From contig NC_068359.1 in NCBI RefSeq assembly GCF_020536995.1, forward strand, positions 79,885,346 to 79,949,345: DNA of 64,000 nucleotides. The letters run 5' to 3'. Below are positions 13,179 to 24,364 of the stretch, one piece after another (the stretch's first letter is position 1; each line of letters begins with the position of its first letter). Made by a program: the position numbers and the translations under genes. This stretch comes from Dreissena polymorpha. Lineage: Eukaryota; Mollusca; Bivalvia; Myida; Dreissenidae. The notes beneath the pieces are model-generated. The model did no database searches, was not told the origin of the DNA, and was given only the letters and a program-made list of their open reading frames with translations.

Positions 13179-13311
13179 GGGGGGGGATACTAATTTAATT
13201 AATATAGTGGATTTTTACAAACAATTTGTTCAATATTTATGTACCATTGAAACTTAATGTATCCATTCAAATCGTTTAGTATACTAGTAAAAAGATCTGC
13301 GTTGTAGGAAA

Positions 13312-13552
13312 ACTGGGCTGAATGCATGTGCGCAAAGTGTCGTCCCAGATTATCTTGCGCACAGGCTTATAGGGGACGACATGTTTTCCCTAAATTGGAA
13401 TTAAATTTAAAAGAGACTTTCTTTAAACGAAAAATTTCATAAAAGTGGGAAGTGTGGCCTCTGGTTTGCCTGTGCGGATTACACAGGCTTATATTGGACA
13501 ACACTTAACGGACATACGTTAAGCCCAGTTTTTTTCAGAGCGAGTCTCATAT
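13312..13552. mobile_element. Hairpin MITE copy
   Basis: Begins CTGGGCTGAATGCATGTGCG and continues AAAGTGTCGTCCCAGATTAT; the distal arm contains GCCTGTGCGGATTACACAGGC and ends near CGTTAAGCCCAG. Some arm sequence is eroded. Confidence 0.8.
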
Positions 13553-13558
13553 AGTAGT

Positions 13559-13844
13559 CATTGTAATGTATGGACCTCTTCAGTTTTGATTAAGCTATTA
13601 TGCACAGATAAAGGTCACACGATGTTCAAGGAGACAGCCATGCCTGCTCTATTAATCCAAAATGTACTTCGCAAACATACATTAATGTTCATTTCCGTCA
13701 CGGATGTAACACAAGATACGCTAAAGTATAATAGAAATCCCGATTTAGCGACAGCGATTAACATCTTAAGTATCCAATTTACACAAACTACTCAACTGAC
13801 CCAATTGTACTGGGTCTCTAAAATAAATTTGAGCCGTGGTGTGC
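13559..13844 (+). other. Short unassigned stretch
   Basis: An ORF of 90 codons (13586-13858) spans this interval, but it runs into the next MITE and resembles no family I know. I do not call it a gene. Confidence 0.3.
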
Positions 13845-14092
13845 GAAAGTGGGTTTAATGCATGTGCGTAAAGAGTCGTCCCAGATTAGACTGTGCAGTT
13901 CGCACACGTTATTCAGTGACGACACTTTCCGCAAGATAACTTGATGTTTGATGAGAAGAGACTTTCTTGAAACGAAAAATGTCATAAAAGCGGAAAGTGT
14001 CGTCCCTGATTAGCCTGTGTGGACTGCACAGGCTTATCTGAGACGACACTTTACGCACATGCATTAAACCCCCTTATCACAGAGCACGGCTA
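13845..14092. mobile_element. Hairpin MITE copy
   Basis: Complete-looking copy: GTGGGTTTAATGCATGTGCG at the left, GACTTTCTTGAAACGAAAAA in the centre, GCCTGTGTGGACTGCACAGGC in the right arm, and CACATGCATTAAACCC followed by CACAGAGCACGGCT at the right end. The outer 80 bp at each end form inverted repeats. Confidence 0.88.
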
Positions 14093-15382
14093 ATTTCTGT
14101 CTTTAAACATATGTAAACCGAATTAATTAATGTTCTTAACAGGCAGCTATATCATTTAGCCATTCGAGTGCGACGTGTTGATTTAGGTGACCTCACTGCG
14201 CCAGGCCTTCTGCACATGCAGTCAATGTGATAAACATTTAAGGAAGGTAGCGTGCAAATACTTGAATGGCGTTAACGATTTTTAATTTATAAGAAAATAA
14301 AGGCTAACTCCTAAGCTTGACCTTGATTTTGCGCGACTGCATCATACCTTTTCTCAATGCAGACACGACAAATGGTGCTTCAAGCGTTGAATACACCCTT
14401 CAGTCCAGCGTCATGAAATTTCTTCAAAAGGCATAGGCCTAAAACAAATAGAGCCAAGAAAACGGATGCTCAAACAATAATCATCAAGTGTGACCATGAC
14501 GTTGATCAGGCATGCAAGAGGTAATGCGCCATTTTCGGCAAAATAAAATGTCCGCCAAGAATCATGAACTGCTTTTTAAGATTATATTTAGGAAAAATGA
14601 AAAGGACAAAAAAGAAAACGTCGGATCCCATGTTCCACGAAATACATTATGCTCCTTGATTGAAAGAGTGTAGTGACAGAGGAATACATGGTTTCAGACG
14701 ATGACGACACTGAAGACATTTTTACTCTTAACATTTTTTCAGGCAAAACCCTTATTTTTCACTGACGGCTCTCATCTTTTTGCAAAGCGAACTCATTTTT
14801 TTTTGCAATTAAGGATGTGACCTTTATTAACCTTCATCAACAGCTAATAAAAGTTTGCAGAATTCAACTACTGCATTCATCAAATTGAAAATTATAGGGA
14901 GGCAGTATATTGCGTTATGCAACGATGTCAGCCGAATGTTGAACGTGCAGCTATCGTATCTCAGATCAAGGTAATTGCAATTGACCAAAATTGCTTCTCG
15001 CAAGCATTTAGCTGCCTTGTTATAACATTAAACACGTATCTTCTGTATGCTTTATGTGTACTGACATATTTTATATAATCTAATTCTTGCTATTCCCCAT
15101 AGATCCCTACCCTGATATACTTAAACAAAGAAATGATATATAGTTTTGAATTGTATTGACATACAAACAATACAAATTATTGGTTTTTCATAAGTCGTCG
15201 ATCTAGCACAAATATTGCATACTTTATTCAAACGCAATACATTCCAATTCGTGGGATATCATGATCAGTGTTCCGTCAGACTGTCTGGAAATCGTTCATG
15301 ATAAAAAGAAAAGACATCTAACCGTGTGATATTAATAACACAGTCTTACTTCAACTTGCTACCGAAACGTATCTTGGTATAT
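14093..15382. other. Intergenic, no feature recognised
   Basis: No coding region, RNA gene or repeat could be supported here. Confidence 0.4.
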
Positions 15383-15650
15383 ATGAGTCGTGTTCTGAGA
15401 ACACTGGGCTTAATGCATGTGCGTAAAGTGTCGTCCCAGATTAGCCTGTGCAGTCCGCACAGGCTAATCAGGGACGAAACTTTCCGCTTTTATGACATTT
15501 TCATTTAAATGAAGTCTCTTCTTTGCAAAAATCCAATTAAGGCGAAAAGTGTCGTCCCTGATTAGCCTGTGCGGACTGCACGGGCTAATTTGGGACGATA
15601 CTTAACGCACATGCATTATGCCCAGTTTTCTCAGAACGCGACTCATATAA
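15383..15650. mobile_element. Hairpin MITE copy, well preserved
   Basis: The termini are GTGTTCTGAGAACACTGGGC at the left and GCCCAGTTTTCTCAGAACGC at the right. Inside each terminus is a palindrome around GCCTGTGCAGTCCGCACAGGC (left) or GCCTGTGCGGACTGCACGGGC (right). The AT-richer spacer contains GAAGTCTCTTCTTTGCAAAA. It makes the best reference copy in the window. Confidence 0.92.
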
Positions 15651-17161
15651 TGAGGCATACATGAGGTTTTTTTTAATGTGCTCTTCTTCTCAATGAAATG
15701 CTAATATACCATATACTTCAATCGTAAAAAAAACAACTAACGATTGTTAACTACATAATATACCATTACGGAACACATGATCCAGTTGTGTATAATTTAT
15801 ATATATGATCGCGTAGTTTGAATATACGTGTAAATATTTGAAATGGATTTGTGTCAGATGTCTTACATTCCGCAAATACCAGCATTTATAAAAACGTATG
15901 TATACAAAGTATGTGAAATATGATATGTACTGTCTACTTTTTTAGACTGTTTAAACACAGTTTTTGTATTCATAAGTATACAATACATAAAAACATTTCA
16001 TGCTGTTTATAAAACACTACCAAATGAAAAAAGATAGTTTTTAATTTAATTGTTTAGACTTGCGTTTGTTTGTCAAAAGTTTATTTTCAAATCATGATAT
16101 ACGCCGAATATGTTTAAATATATATCCAGTGATAATTTTTCATATGCGTTTTGCGTTATTTGCGCATTAAAATTACCAAAAGCGCATGTGACAAAAATAT
16201 CTGCGTCTAAAAAAACGCATTGATTCTCAAGAAAGACAATATCTAAAGATACTTGTCAATACTTAACACGGCTCGAATTTTTCCGCATTTCATCGGAACG
16301 CAAAAGGTGATTTTTACTGTAACACAGGCTATATGTATACTATGTCATTTGTATCTGCGGTTGATGTTGGTTCTCTGCTTTGTGCGTAAACTATAAGGTT
16401 AAATAAGACGACGTAGAACCATCGAAACGTTCGCATCTGCTTTCGCTTTCTGAACTGTCAAAATGCCACCCCAAAAAAATTCAAACCCTTTCAAGATCAA
16501 TTAATTGGAGGTAGTCAGTGTGTGGAGGCAGGCTAAGGATGGTCGACTCTATTCAAAGAATTGAACTCGGAACTCAAGTGTTAATGTTACGTGTTTTTAA
16601 TTTAATTATAACAAACTCGGAACTAAGTGTTAATGTTTTGTGTTTTTAGTAATAACAGTTACTTTTCGAAATTTAAATGTTTATGAATCATTAGAACTTC
16701 GTTGATGTTTCAAGTTTTTTTTATTAATAATTTGAAAACCAAAAAAGCTCATTGATTTTTGGAAAAGGCTCATTGTTTCAGCACATGTGCACTTTAAAAA
16801 CTCATTGGTTAAAAATGAAAAATTATCACTGTATTTCTGGTAACTTTGCTCCTAATTTGCCTCTTGCATACTGTGCTAACCATTCCAAGCCCTCTGACAA
16901 CTGCCCCAACGAAATATAATTAGCAAGATCAGACAAGACAACTCATTTGTCAATTTTTCTTACAGTTAGTTTCGTCAGGGACTGAAATTAGTGAACCCTT
17001 TACGTTGCCTAATGACTTTTATAGGGCGCTTTATGATGGGGTATGACTGTGAACGGAATTTCAGCTTAAATCGTCGTTTTCACACACACGTTTGAACAAA
17101 AAAAGAACGAGTTCTTATACCTTCTTATTTTAGTCCGAGTTCAACGCAAGCTTTATGCATA
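15651..17161. other. Intergenic, no feature recognised
   Basis: AT-rich, with several short runs of A and T. No convincing ORF, hairpin or array. Two partial copies of an AACTCGGAACT(C)AAGTGTTAATGTT word occur near 16560-16640. Confidence 0.4.
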
Positions 17162-17679
17162 TTAAAGGGGCCTTTTCACAGATTTTGGCATTTTTTAACT
17201 TATTCATTAAATGCTTTATATCGATAAATGTAAGCATTCTATCGTAACAGCTCCAGTAAAAAATCAAGAATAAAATTTAAAAAAGGAAATGAACATTGCC
17301 CGGTCCAGGTTTCGAACCAGTGACCCCTGGAGTCCTGCCAGAGTCCTGAAGTAAAAACGCTCTAGCCTACTGAGCTATTCCGCCGAGTACACATACTTGA
17401 CGTATTTTATACTTTATATAAGCAATCTTCGTAGTTTCACAAAATTTAACGACAAAAACAGAACTCTCCAAATTATTCAATCGTTTCGCGTTGCAACGCT
17501 TTATAATTTTTAGGTTTTAAAATCGTCAAAAGATGCATATAATGGCTATATTAGACCATGGTAAATGTTCAGTATTACTGTTTCCTCACAAATATCATAA
17601 CTAAAACGAAAATTTGCGAATCTGAAACAACTTTTTTCAATTTTGTCAATTTACCAAAGCGTGAAAAGATCCCTTTAAG
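17162..17679 (-). mobile_element. SINE-like element with terminal inverted repeats
   Basis: TTAAAGGGGCCTTTTCACAG at the left and TGAAAAGATCCCTTTAAG at the right are inverted copies. On the minus strand the middle (about 17385-17290) reads like a class II tRNA with a long variable arm: A-box-like TAGCTCAGTAGGC and B box GGTTCGAAACC. A tRNA-derived block lying inside inverted termini is unusual for an ordinary SINE. Same family as 7405, 10125 and 41329. Confidence 0.8.
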
Positions 17680-18949
17680 ACACTGGTCGGTTTGCTATTT
17701 TAGATCCAGTAGTTGGTGTGTTTTGGAGAATATCTTGATCTCTGAACGAGGATCGATCCGGGGCCTCTCGGTTTCCAGGCGGAGACCATATCCATGTCAG
17801 CTATTAAAATATACTATTATGCTGAAATACTTTCAAAAGTCCGACTTTCAAAGGGTGCGATAAATGTCGAATAAACTATTGGTTGATATGGGAGATTCCC
17901 GTGTTGCTGGTTGACTTACATGTGTTTATTAAATCTCCGTTCTTCTTTTGTATTTTTGTTTTGTATCTATAAATATACAAATAGACATTGAAAAAAAAGC
18001 ATGGTTTACATGAAGGAAAAGACACAAACAACTTATAAATTTAGGAAATTCTCGGCCTCCAAAATTGCTTGCATTGGCGCGGCTGTGACCACTACTAATC
18101 ATGGCTGTCTACATGTCAGTCAGTAATACTGGATTTGCGACACCGAGTTTAGCGAAAATAAAACTTGAATTCTCTTGTGGCAAGTACACGTATGTCTTTC
18201 TGATAACGTCGGCCACTTTCACAGTCGGTAAGTTTATCTCGGTTTGCCGAGATATGCCGAGTATTTACGAATGACCTTTGCCTACGTCGAATATGTCACA
18301 TACCCAAACACTTTTTAAACTCTTTAATTTAAATTCATATGTTGAAATCGTCATTTTCTGCTTTCAACGTTTCTCTTTTCAGTCTTTAAGAAGAATTAAA
18401 ATAAGAATTGCATGCATACATATGAGCTGAAGTTTTCACAAATTAATTTATAATCCCAATTTTGTGTTTGATCTACAATAAATGTGATGTACTCAGACAG
18501 TTTCATACAAAGGTGTTTAAATCTACATGTTATTAACACAGTTGATGGCTAAGCATGCCGAACCATCACCCATCACCATTAATAACTATGTATTAGATGT
18601 CGTCAGCTTCTCACTAGAAGCAGGATTGGCAAGACCTCACCAAACCTTAACAGGCTATCAAAGTGAGTGTGGGAAAATAGCACGCGTACTTAAAGCGTCA
18701 TGATAGGTGTGTAAAGGCCTGCGTGTTAAGCAATCTCATGTATGCAATCGAATCCTTGACCTTGTACGCATCCCAGTAGAAAAGGCTAAGCGCCTTCCAT
18801 TTGCGCTGCCTCCGACTCGTACTTTGCATCTCATGGAGCGACTGCGTGACAAATCACGATGTGCTGAGAGGGAAGCCATCCTCAGCATACCAATCTTCTT
18901 CGTCAGCGTCGTCTAAGATAGCTGGGCCATGTGCGTCCTACCACAGGCC
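17680..18949. other. Intergenic, no feature recognised
   Basis: 18,640-18,916 is more GC-rich, and a 69-codon ORF lies there on the + strand. I could not match it to any protein family, and the opposite strand is also open over part of it. It may belong to the same element as the inverted repeat that follows. Confidence 0.3.
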
Positions 18950-19165
18950 CTCGGCATTAGCTACAATCCCCCTCCCCCAGCTGCTATAACCTCCCAATGC
19001 TCTCAAAATTGTACATTAATTATACAAATTAACAAGACAAAAAAAGTTCGTCGAATTTTTTTATTTTTTTACTTATATGTTATATTATATAAGTAAAAAA
19101 AAAAATTCAACGAACTTTTTTGTCTTAGCAGCAGCTGGGGGGAGGTGGTTGTAGCTAATGCCGAG
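18950..19165. repeat. Large inverted repeat with asymmetric 48-bp spacer
   Basis: The left arm is in two blocks, 18950-18985 (CTCGGCATTAGCTACAATCC) and 19034-19078 (AAGACAAAAAAAGTTCGTCG). They pair with one continuous right arm, 19089-19165 (AACGAACTTTTTTGTCTT, then AGCAGCAGCTGGGGGGAGG and TTGTAGCTAATGCCGAG). The 48 bp between the left blocks have no partner, so they were inserted after the inverted duplication or lost from the right arm. Confidence 0.75.
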
Positions 19166-20182
19166 TGCATTTGCGTCGGATGGATAACGGCCGAATCCCC
19201 AAATACGTCCTGTATGGAGAGCTTGTCTAAGGCAAGAGTACAACCGGTCGGCCACATCTCCGCTACACGTACATCTGCAAGCGCGACCTAAAAGCACTTG
19301 CCCATGACATATGCAAGTGAAGACGTGCTGTGCATTTTGGACTGGAGTTGGGCGAGGAGAGGATCCGACAGCCTGCCAATGACAGGAGCACAGAGAGAAA
19401 GGCAGACAACTGGTGCCGGCAGTCATATCCGCTTTTATATGCGCAAGGTGAGGCAAATAACTTTATTTTGAAAAATGAGTTGTGTCTATGGTTACGCAAC
19501 GGCGAACAAGTGCAATGCTTTCAGCGCTTTGATATATATATAGCTTCAGGTTGCTTAAGCCGGTGGATGACTTTTGCAGCGTTTACAAAGGCTGTGCAGA
19601 CCTACGTTTAAGAAAATTTGACTTATTATTTTTTTAAGTATACTTATGTTCCCGGGGTACATCTAAGTACCCCGTAGTACCCGAGCCGACAATGACCAAT
19701 CAAGCGAGGCTAACGTACGCCAACCATAGTAAGAACGATCGATGTCCTGGATTTTACCATGTAATGCATTGAATCATCTTATTCACCAGACCGTGTAGCA
19801 ATAAATACACGGTCAGTGTGTGGTCAGACATACCGTTACGTACGGTCTGTGTATTTCGAAGTTTAAGAGGTCAGTATCTATAACGATTCGTTGGACCGTT
19901 GAAATTTTACCTTTTTAGATGGGCGCTTTAGCGCCCGTCTAAAGTGCTTAGTGTGAAATTCAGGTCGATACGACTAGGTATGTTTAACCCAATACCCGGT
20001 TGCGTATCCGCGCAAGAAAGAGTTGTATAATTTATGCAAGAGGTTTGAGTTCACCAATTATGTGTATTCACAAATGGCAACATTATGTTAATATCGTGTT
20101 ACATTCAATATTTTCGAACGGTGTTTTATAGAAAAGAATCAATAAACAATGATCGTATTGTACGTGTCGCGGAGGAGATTGT
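19166..20182. other. Intergenic, two small hairpins
   Basis: Overlapping ORFs occur on both strands at 19260-19611 without recognisable homology. Hairpins: CCGTGTAGCAATAAATACACGG near 19790-19812, and the stronger one at 19914-19943 listed separately. The sequence 19166-19460 is GC-richer than its surroundings. Confidence 0.3.
19914..19943. repeat. Short perfect stem-loop
   Basis: A 13-bp stem TTTAGATGGGCGC / GCGCCCGTCTAAA (one G-T wobble) closes on a TTTA loop. Its role is unknown. It could be the terminal hairpin of a repeat element. Confidence 0.6.
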
Positions 20183-20285
20183 TTATGAATGATTAAAATA
20201 GTCCACTTTCTGCTGCGTGTGCGTGACGTAGCAATCGGGACTCCTCGGACAATTCCGCCATATCGGCGATCGTCGGTGACTTTCT

Positions 20286-20560
20286 TTGTCAATCGAAAAT
20301 TCCAGCCTAGTCTTCCCCTTCACACATAGGGCTTCACCGGATGCCACTACCAACACATGTCCATACTCATCTAGAGGTATCTGTTCCTTGCGTTCCATCT
20401 TTTCCCACACGCGAGACGACAGCACTGTCAATATGGCACCAGTATCAACGAGTGCTGGCAAAGTCCATTGTCCGCATTGGACTGTGAGATACAAACCTGC
20501 GCCGATTGCATTAGCTTGAGTCTTGAAGTCTTCTGGCTTCCCCGAAGACACTGGCTCACG
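20286..20560 (-). pseudogene. Retroviral-type aspartic protease region of the LTR fossil
   Basis: The stretch reads LTVQCGQWTLPALVDTGAI followed by LTVLSS. VDTGA is the active-site DTGA motif of the retropepsin fold. It sits downstream of gag on the same strand, as expected for gag-pro. It is part of the broken element and not a host enzyme. Confidence 0.75.
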
Positions 20561-21357
20561 TAACCCCAAGGCCTTAGGTGAAGCTTCCGTCACTGCCTTG
20601 TACGACGTCCGTAGATTCCAACCCTCTGAAGACCCTCTCCAAGAAACAGGAACTCTGCAGCCCGGGCAGCACCGTTTAAAGCTTGAAGCCAACGTAAATA
20701 CCCAACTGCTCCAGAATACTGTTCTTTTAGAGTAACGTCCCTTTTCTTCAGATGTTGATCCGCTCGCATACACCGAAGGACTCTCCAACTTGCCTTTTTG
20801 CAAGCCTTTTATATACTGGCAAACAGAGCGCCACCTAGCTAACGGAAAGACACGATCCGGAAACTACCGACGTTTCCGAATTCCATCCGCACTCTACGGA
20901 GATTACCGATCAGCATTTCTCCCTCACTTACACAGAAACTAGCCGAATATATATGCAGGGGTTTACTAAAAACATTCCTTAAATATCAAATACTCTTTAA
21001 ATGCTTAATACATTAATTTTAGCTATACAATTAACTTACTTTATGAAGAACAAGTTACAATTTCAAATTGTTTACCTGGCAAATTTAAAACTAAGGGAGG
21101 TAATTATACTGTAGCAGTGAAAATACGCAAAGCATCTATTTCGACTACGAATCCTTTCGTTATATTACCCACGCCTCCGATTTGACATGAGTCCCCTCAT
21201 GATTCCAATATACAAAACTTATACAATCAAACATTAAAACTAATCCAAAAACTGTACACAAGCAAACTTCAATAAAAGCTAACTAACACAATGAAAGAGC
21301 GAATCTCTTCCTGAGACAATAAATGTATCAACACCAGTTCCAAAAAAAATCTACTCA

Positions 21358-22341
21358 CTACTTAACATGGTTCGTACTGAACCAAAAACACACAGCCTCC
21401 ATTATCATACCCAGCTTCTTAATCTGTTTTGACGAGAAACAGCAACATTCTGCATGGGCCGATGGAGAATCATGACTATCAAACACTGTTGCACCAGCAA
21501 CCTTTAAAGGCTTCAATGACGACCTTTCTCGCAAAGAGGCATTTGCGTCAAAGACACTTGGCTTTTCTGAAGTCGTCCTTTCTTTGTCGCGAGGCCCATG
21601 TCGATTATTAGGACACTGCCTCCTCACGTGAAACTTTGAGCCGCAGGTATAACACCGTCGTTCCATGACGCTTGGCCTTGAACCATATCTGGGTTTTGAA
21701 GTTTCTGCGGTGCCCATGAACTGATTTAGTTGTTTGCTGAGCATGTCAACCATCTTTTGAAGCTCATCGAGTTGCTTCATTGGCTTATTGCCATCTGTAC
21801 CTACCGCAGACACATGGCCGTCGGACTTTGCTCTTTCTGCCCGATTAAAGGCTTCGAGCTCCACAGCGTGCCTGATGGCATCATTGAGGCTTACTGGTCG
21901 GGCCTGTTTGATGCGTAGTCTTATGTCCGCACTATGAAGAGCATCAAGGAACTGTTCTTTGGCCAATGTTTCTTTCAGGTCTGCCGGTGCAGAGGGGTAT
22001 GCCAGGTTGTTTAATCTTCGAATGTCTTGCCCTAGCTCTCCCAACGTTTCCGATGCTTTTTGCCTGCGATCGCGTAACTGCACTCTGTACAGTTCCGTCT
22101 GGTTAGGAGGCGCAAAACGTTCTTCTAGGGCTTGCAACAGTGAATCAAAATCTCTGGAATTGTGTGCAAGGTTTCCCAATACCCCTTGCGCTTGGCCACG
22201 CAACGACACTGCCAAATACAATCTCTTGTCGTTGTAGTCCCATTGATTAATCTCAGCGCACGTCTCAAAGTGCGCTCTATAATCTCGCCACGATGATTGA
22301 CCATCATATGTAGCTGCCTTCACTGAAGCTGAAGGCTTCAA
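21358..22341 (-). pseudogene. Gag-like ORF of the LTR fossil (capsid plus zinc knuckle)
   Basis: About 327 codons. Residues 10-190 resemble the gag of bivalve Gypsy elements (YDGQSSWRDYRAHFE, LRGQAQGVL, LEERFAPPNQTELYRVQLR). A CCHC zinc knuckle follows near residues 232-245 (CYTCGSKFHVRRQC). The stretch is open, but the element as a whole is not intact. The ORF ends in sequence that no longer looks like gag. Confidence 0.82.
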
Positions 22342-22389
22342 TGAAGTCTTCTTTCTTGTTGTAACATTTTCTCCGGGAATAAATAACTT

Positions 22390-22575
22390 TTATTGAGGCT
22401 TAGGTGTCTCTGTTTCTAGACCAGGAGTAGAGAAGCGAGTCTGGATTTTGTCACGCTCTAATCTATCAAGTTCCTTCTCCAAAGTCAACGTTTCACACTT
22501 TTTAACGAGGGCTTCATTTTCCCGCTTCAACCGCTCCATTGCTTCAAGAAGACTTGCGTCACCACCTTGAGCCAT
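22390..22575 (-). pseudogene. N-terminal coiled-coil segment of the same gag
   Basis: MAQGGDASLLEAMERLKREN and the following Lys/Glu-rich residues form a coiled-coil-like start typical of these gag proteins. It lies just upstream of the main gag ORF on the minus strand and belongs to the same fossil. Confidence 0.6.
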
Positions 22576-22799
22576 TTTGAGGCCTGGGCTTGACAGGTTA
22601 GAACTGCCGATAGGTTTCTGTACCCTATCCCACCGCTGCCACCAAATATGAAGCGCGTGCCGCCGACTACCTGCGACGGTGTGGTGTAGCCCACTGTCCG
22701 ATGCGTTCAGATTGCGTGACGTAGTATTTTCGCTCAGCTCATTCATAAATCTGAGGCTGGCGATAAACAAAGGGGAGTCCGTGTGAGAATAACGCAGTA

Positions 22800-24012
22800 G
22801 TATACGGTTACGCTTGTTTATATTCACAGGTCTCAATTAATAATACGTTGACCACGAGTTCAACAATTATTACAGGGATACGATAGACAACATAAAAAAA
22901 TGTTTCATTATCGCTGAAACTGTTAAAAAAAACATTTAAATATAACAATAATATTCTCTAAAAATGTAGTCTTGCTGTTTTGAAATAAGGTTTGGAATTT
23001 TGTTTTCTAAATAACTTAATTCAAAACACAAGTTTAATTATAGTGTTTTTTACTTGTTAGTCGCATATTTACCGCATTATAATGTGTGTTATAATAGGCA
23101 AACCATACATTAGTAAAATTCAATCTGCCTTCGCACATAGAAGGAATGGGTCAATTAGGTGCTGCGTTTCCTTTGCTTACTTCAGTTAGAGGTCAATTAT
23201 TTAAGTAATAGCAATCACAAGGCTACGACTTCAAAGGAATTGCGGAGCTTTCTTACATAATAAAAGTCGTAGTCGCATGGTATTTGCGTTTTGCGTCCTA
23301 TTTGGTCACGTGGTTCTTTTTCACGGTTGTTTTCATTCTATACATAAATGGTGACGTCACTACGTTAAATAAGACCGGTGTGACACAATGCGGTTGTTTT
23401 GGCATTCATGATATATGAGGCTATTAATAGATGCGTCTGTCGATAAACAAAGGAAAGTTTACGGGTTATAACAACGCAATAGGTTACGCTCTCGCATACA
23501 ACTCAATGACGTAGTACAGGTCGTAAAATGAGAGATTCGGGAAAAAGTTGACGCTTATTTATATCAAAGACCCATATTATCTATAGGTCAACAATAACTT
23601 CAGCGATACGATAGACAAAAAAAAAGTAATAATAATACGAATGCAATAGCAGAAGGTTAGTAGAAGGTTAAGCCTGTTTATATTCACAGTTCTCAATACA
23701 TAGACAGTTGGATATGAGTTCATGAATTACTACAGGCATACTATAGGCAACCTCGAAAATGCTTTTTAATCGCTAAAACCGAAAACAACCTAATATATTA
23801 TATTAAATATATTTATAACAATAAATGTCTTTTAAAAATGTAGTCGGCGTATACGCTGACTTTGAAATAAAGTTAGCAATTTACTTTTCTAAATAATTAA
23901 ATACAATTAAACAAAAGTTTAACTATTGTGTTGTGTTTTTCACTTGTAAGCTGCATATTCACCGCATGAAATGTGTGTTAGCATTGTCAAACCACACATT
24001 AGTGTGAGTAAA
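22800..24012. repeat. Three degenerate direct repeats, possibly LTR-derived
   Basis: 22800-23135 and 23655-24012 are diverged direct copies (GCTTGTTTATATTCACAGGT; TTACAGGGATACGATAGACA; ACTTGTTAGTCGCATATTTA and their counterparts). A truncated third copy lies at about 23452-23625 (ACGCTTATTTATATCA, CAGCGATACGATAGACAA). They adjoin the 5' end of the LTR fossil on its strand, so they may be duplicated LTR sequence. No clean LTR ends are visible and an independent tandem repeat is equally possible. Confidence 0.5.
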
Positions 24013-24162
24013 ATAAAAAAAATACTACGGGAGAGCACTTCATATGTGTCCTCATATGCCTTGTTATGAGTATCTTTCTTCACTATCGAAATATATCGTA
24101 TGTTTATATTTGATTTAAACGCAGTTTTCTTTCGACACATTTAAATCACACGTCAATATCGC

Positions 24163-24364
24163 CGTCATGCGAAAATGGGTCTTATGCGTTTCGGCAAGCG
24201 TTTGTTAAACGCAACATGTGCTTTTGCGCAGTCAGGCCATAGGCGATGCTGTTCGCTTTAAAATCACTCAATATGTTATGTTTCTCCTTACCAGAAGGAG
24301 TGATAGCTGAGTGGGCTATTTATATGATGGGCGCATATGGAATAAGACCCATTTTCACATCACG
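24163..24364. mobile_element. TIR MITE (GAAAATGGGTCTTAT family)
   Basis: The left end is CGTCATGCGAAAATGGGTCT and the right end is its inverse, AGACCCATTTTCACATCACG. The 200-bp interior has no coding potential. A related copy is at 61305-61526. Confidence 0.75.

Larger units (their letters stand above)
20183..22900 (-). mobile_element. LTR-retrotransposon fossil (Gypsy/Metaviridae-like), gag and protease part
   Basis: Minus-strand order fits an LTR element: a tRNA primer-binding-like TGGTGGCAGCGGTGGGAT near 22645-22625, a short coiled-coil N-terminal gag segment, the main gag ORF, then an aspartic protease region. No reverse transcriptase, RNase H or integrase is recognised in the window, so the element is truncated on its 3' side around 20.1-20.2 kb. 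No clear second LTR was found. The remnant is broken (at least a few breaks besides the truncation), although the gag stretch still looks long and open. Age cannot be estimated without paired LTRs. The boundaries are approximate. Confidence 0.8.

Noticed and set aside
17285-17390. Possible tRNA-Leu/Ser gene (minus)
   Set aside because: Boxes present, but the acceptor stem does not pair and the block is part of a repeated element with inverted ends.
19085-19499. Overlapping Cys-rich ORFs on the minus strand and a 93-codon ORF on the plus strand
   Set aside because: Several frames are open at once, no family resemblance, adjacent to an inverted repeat.
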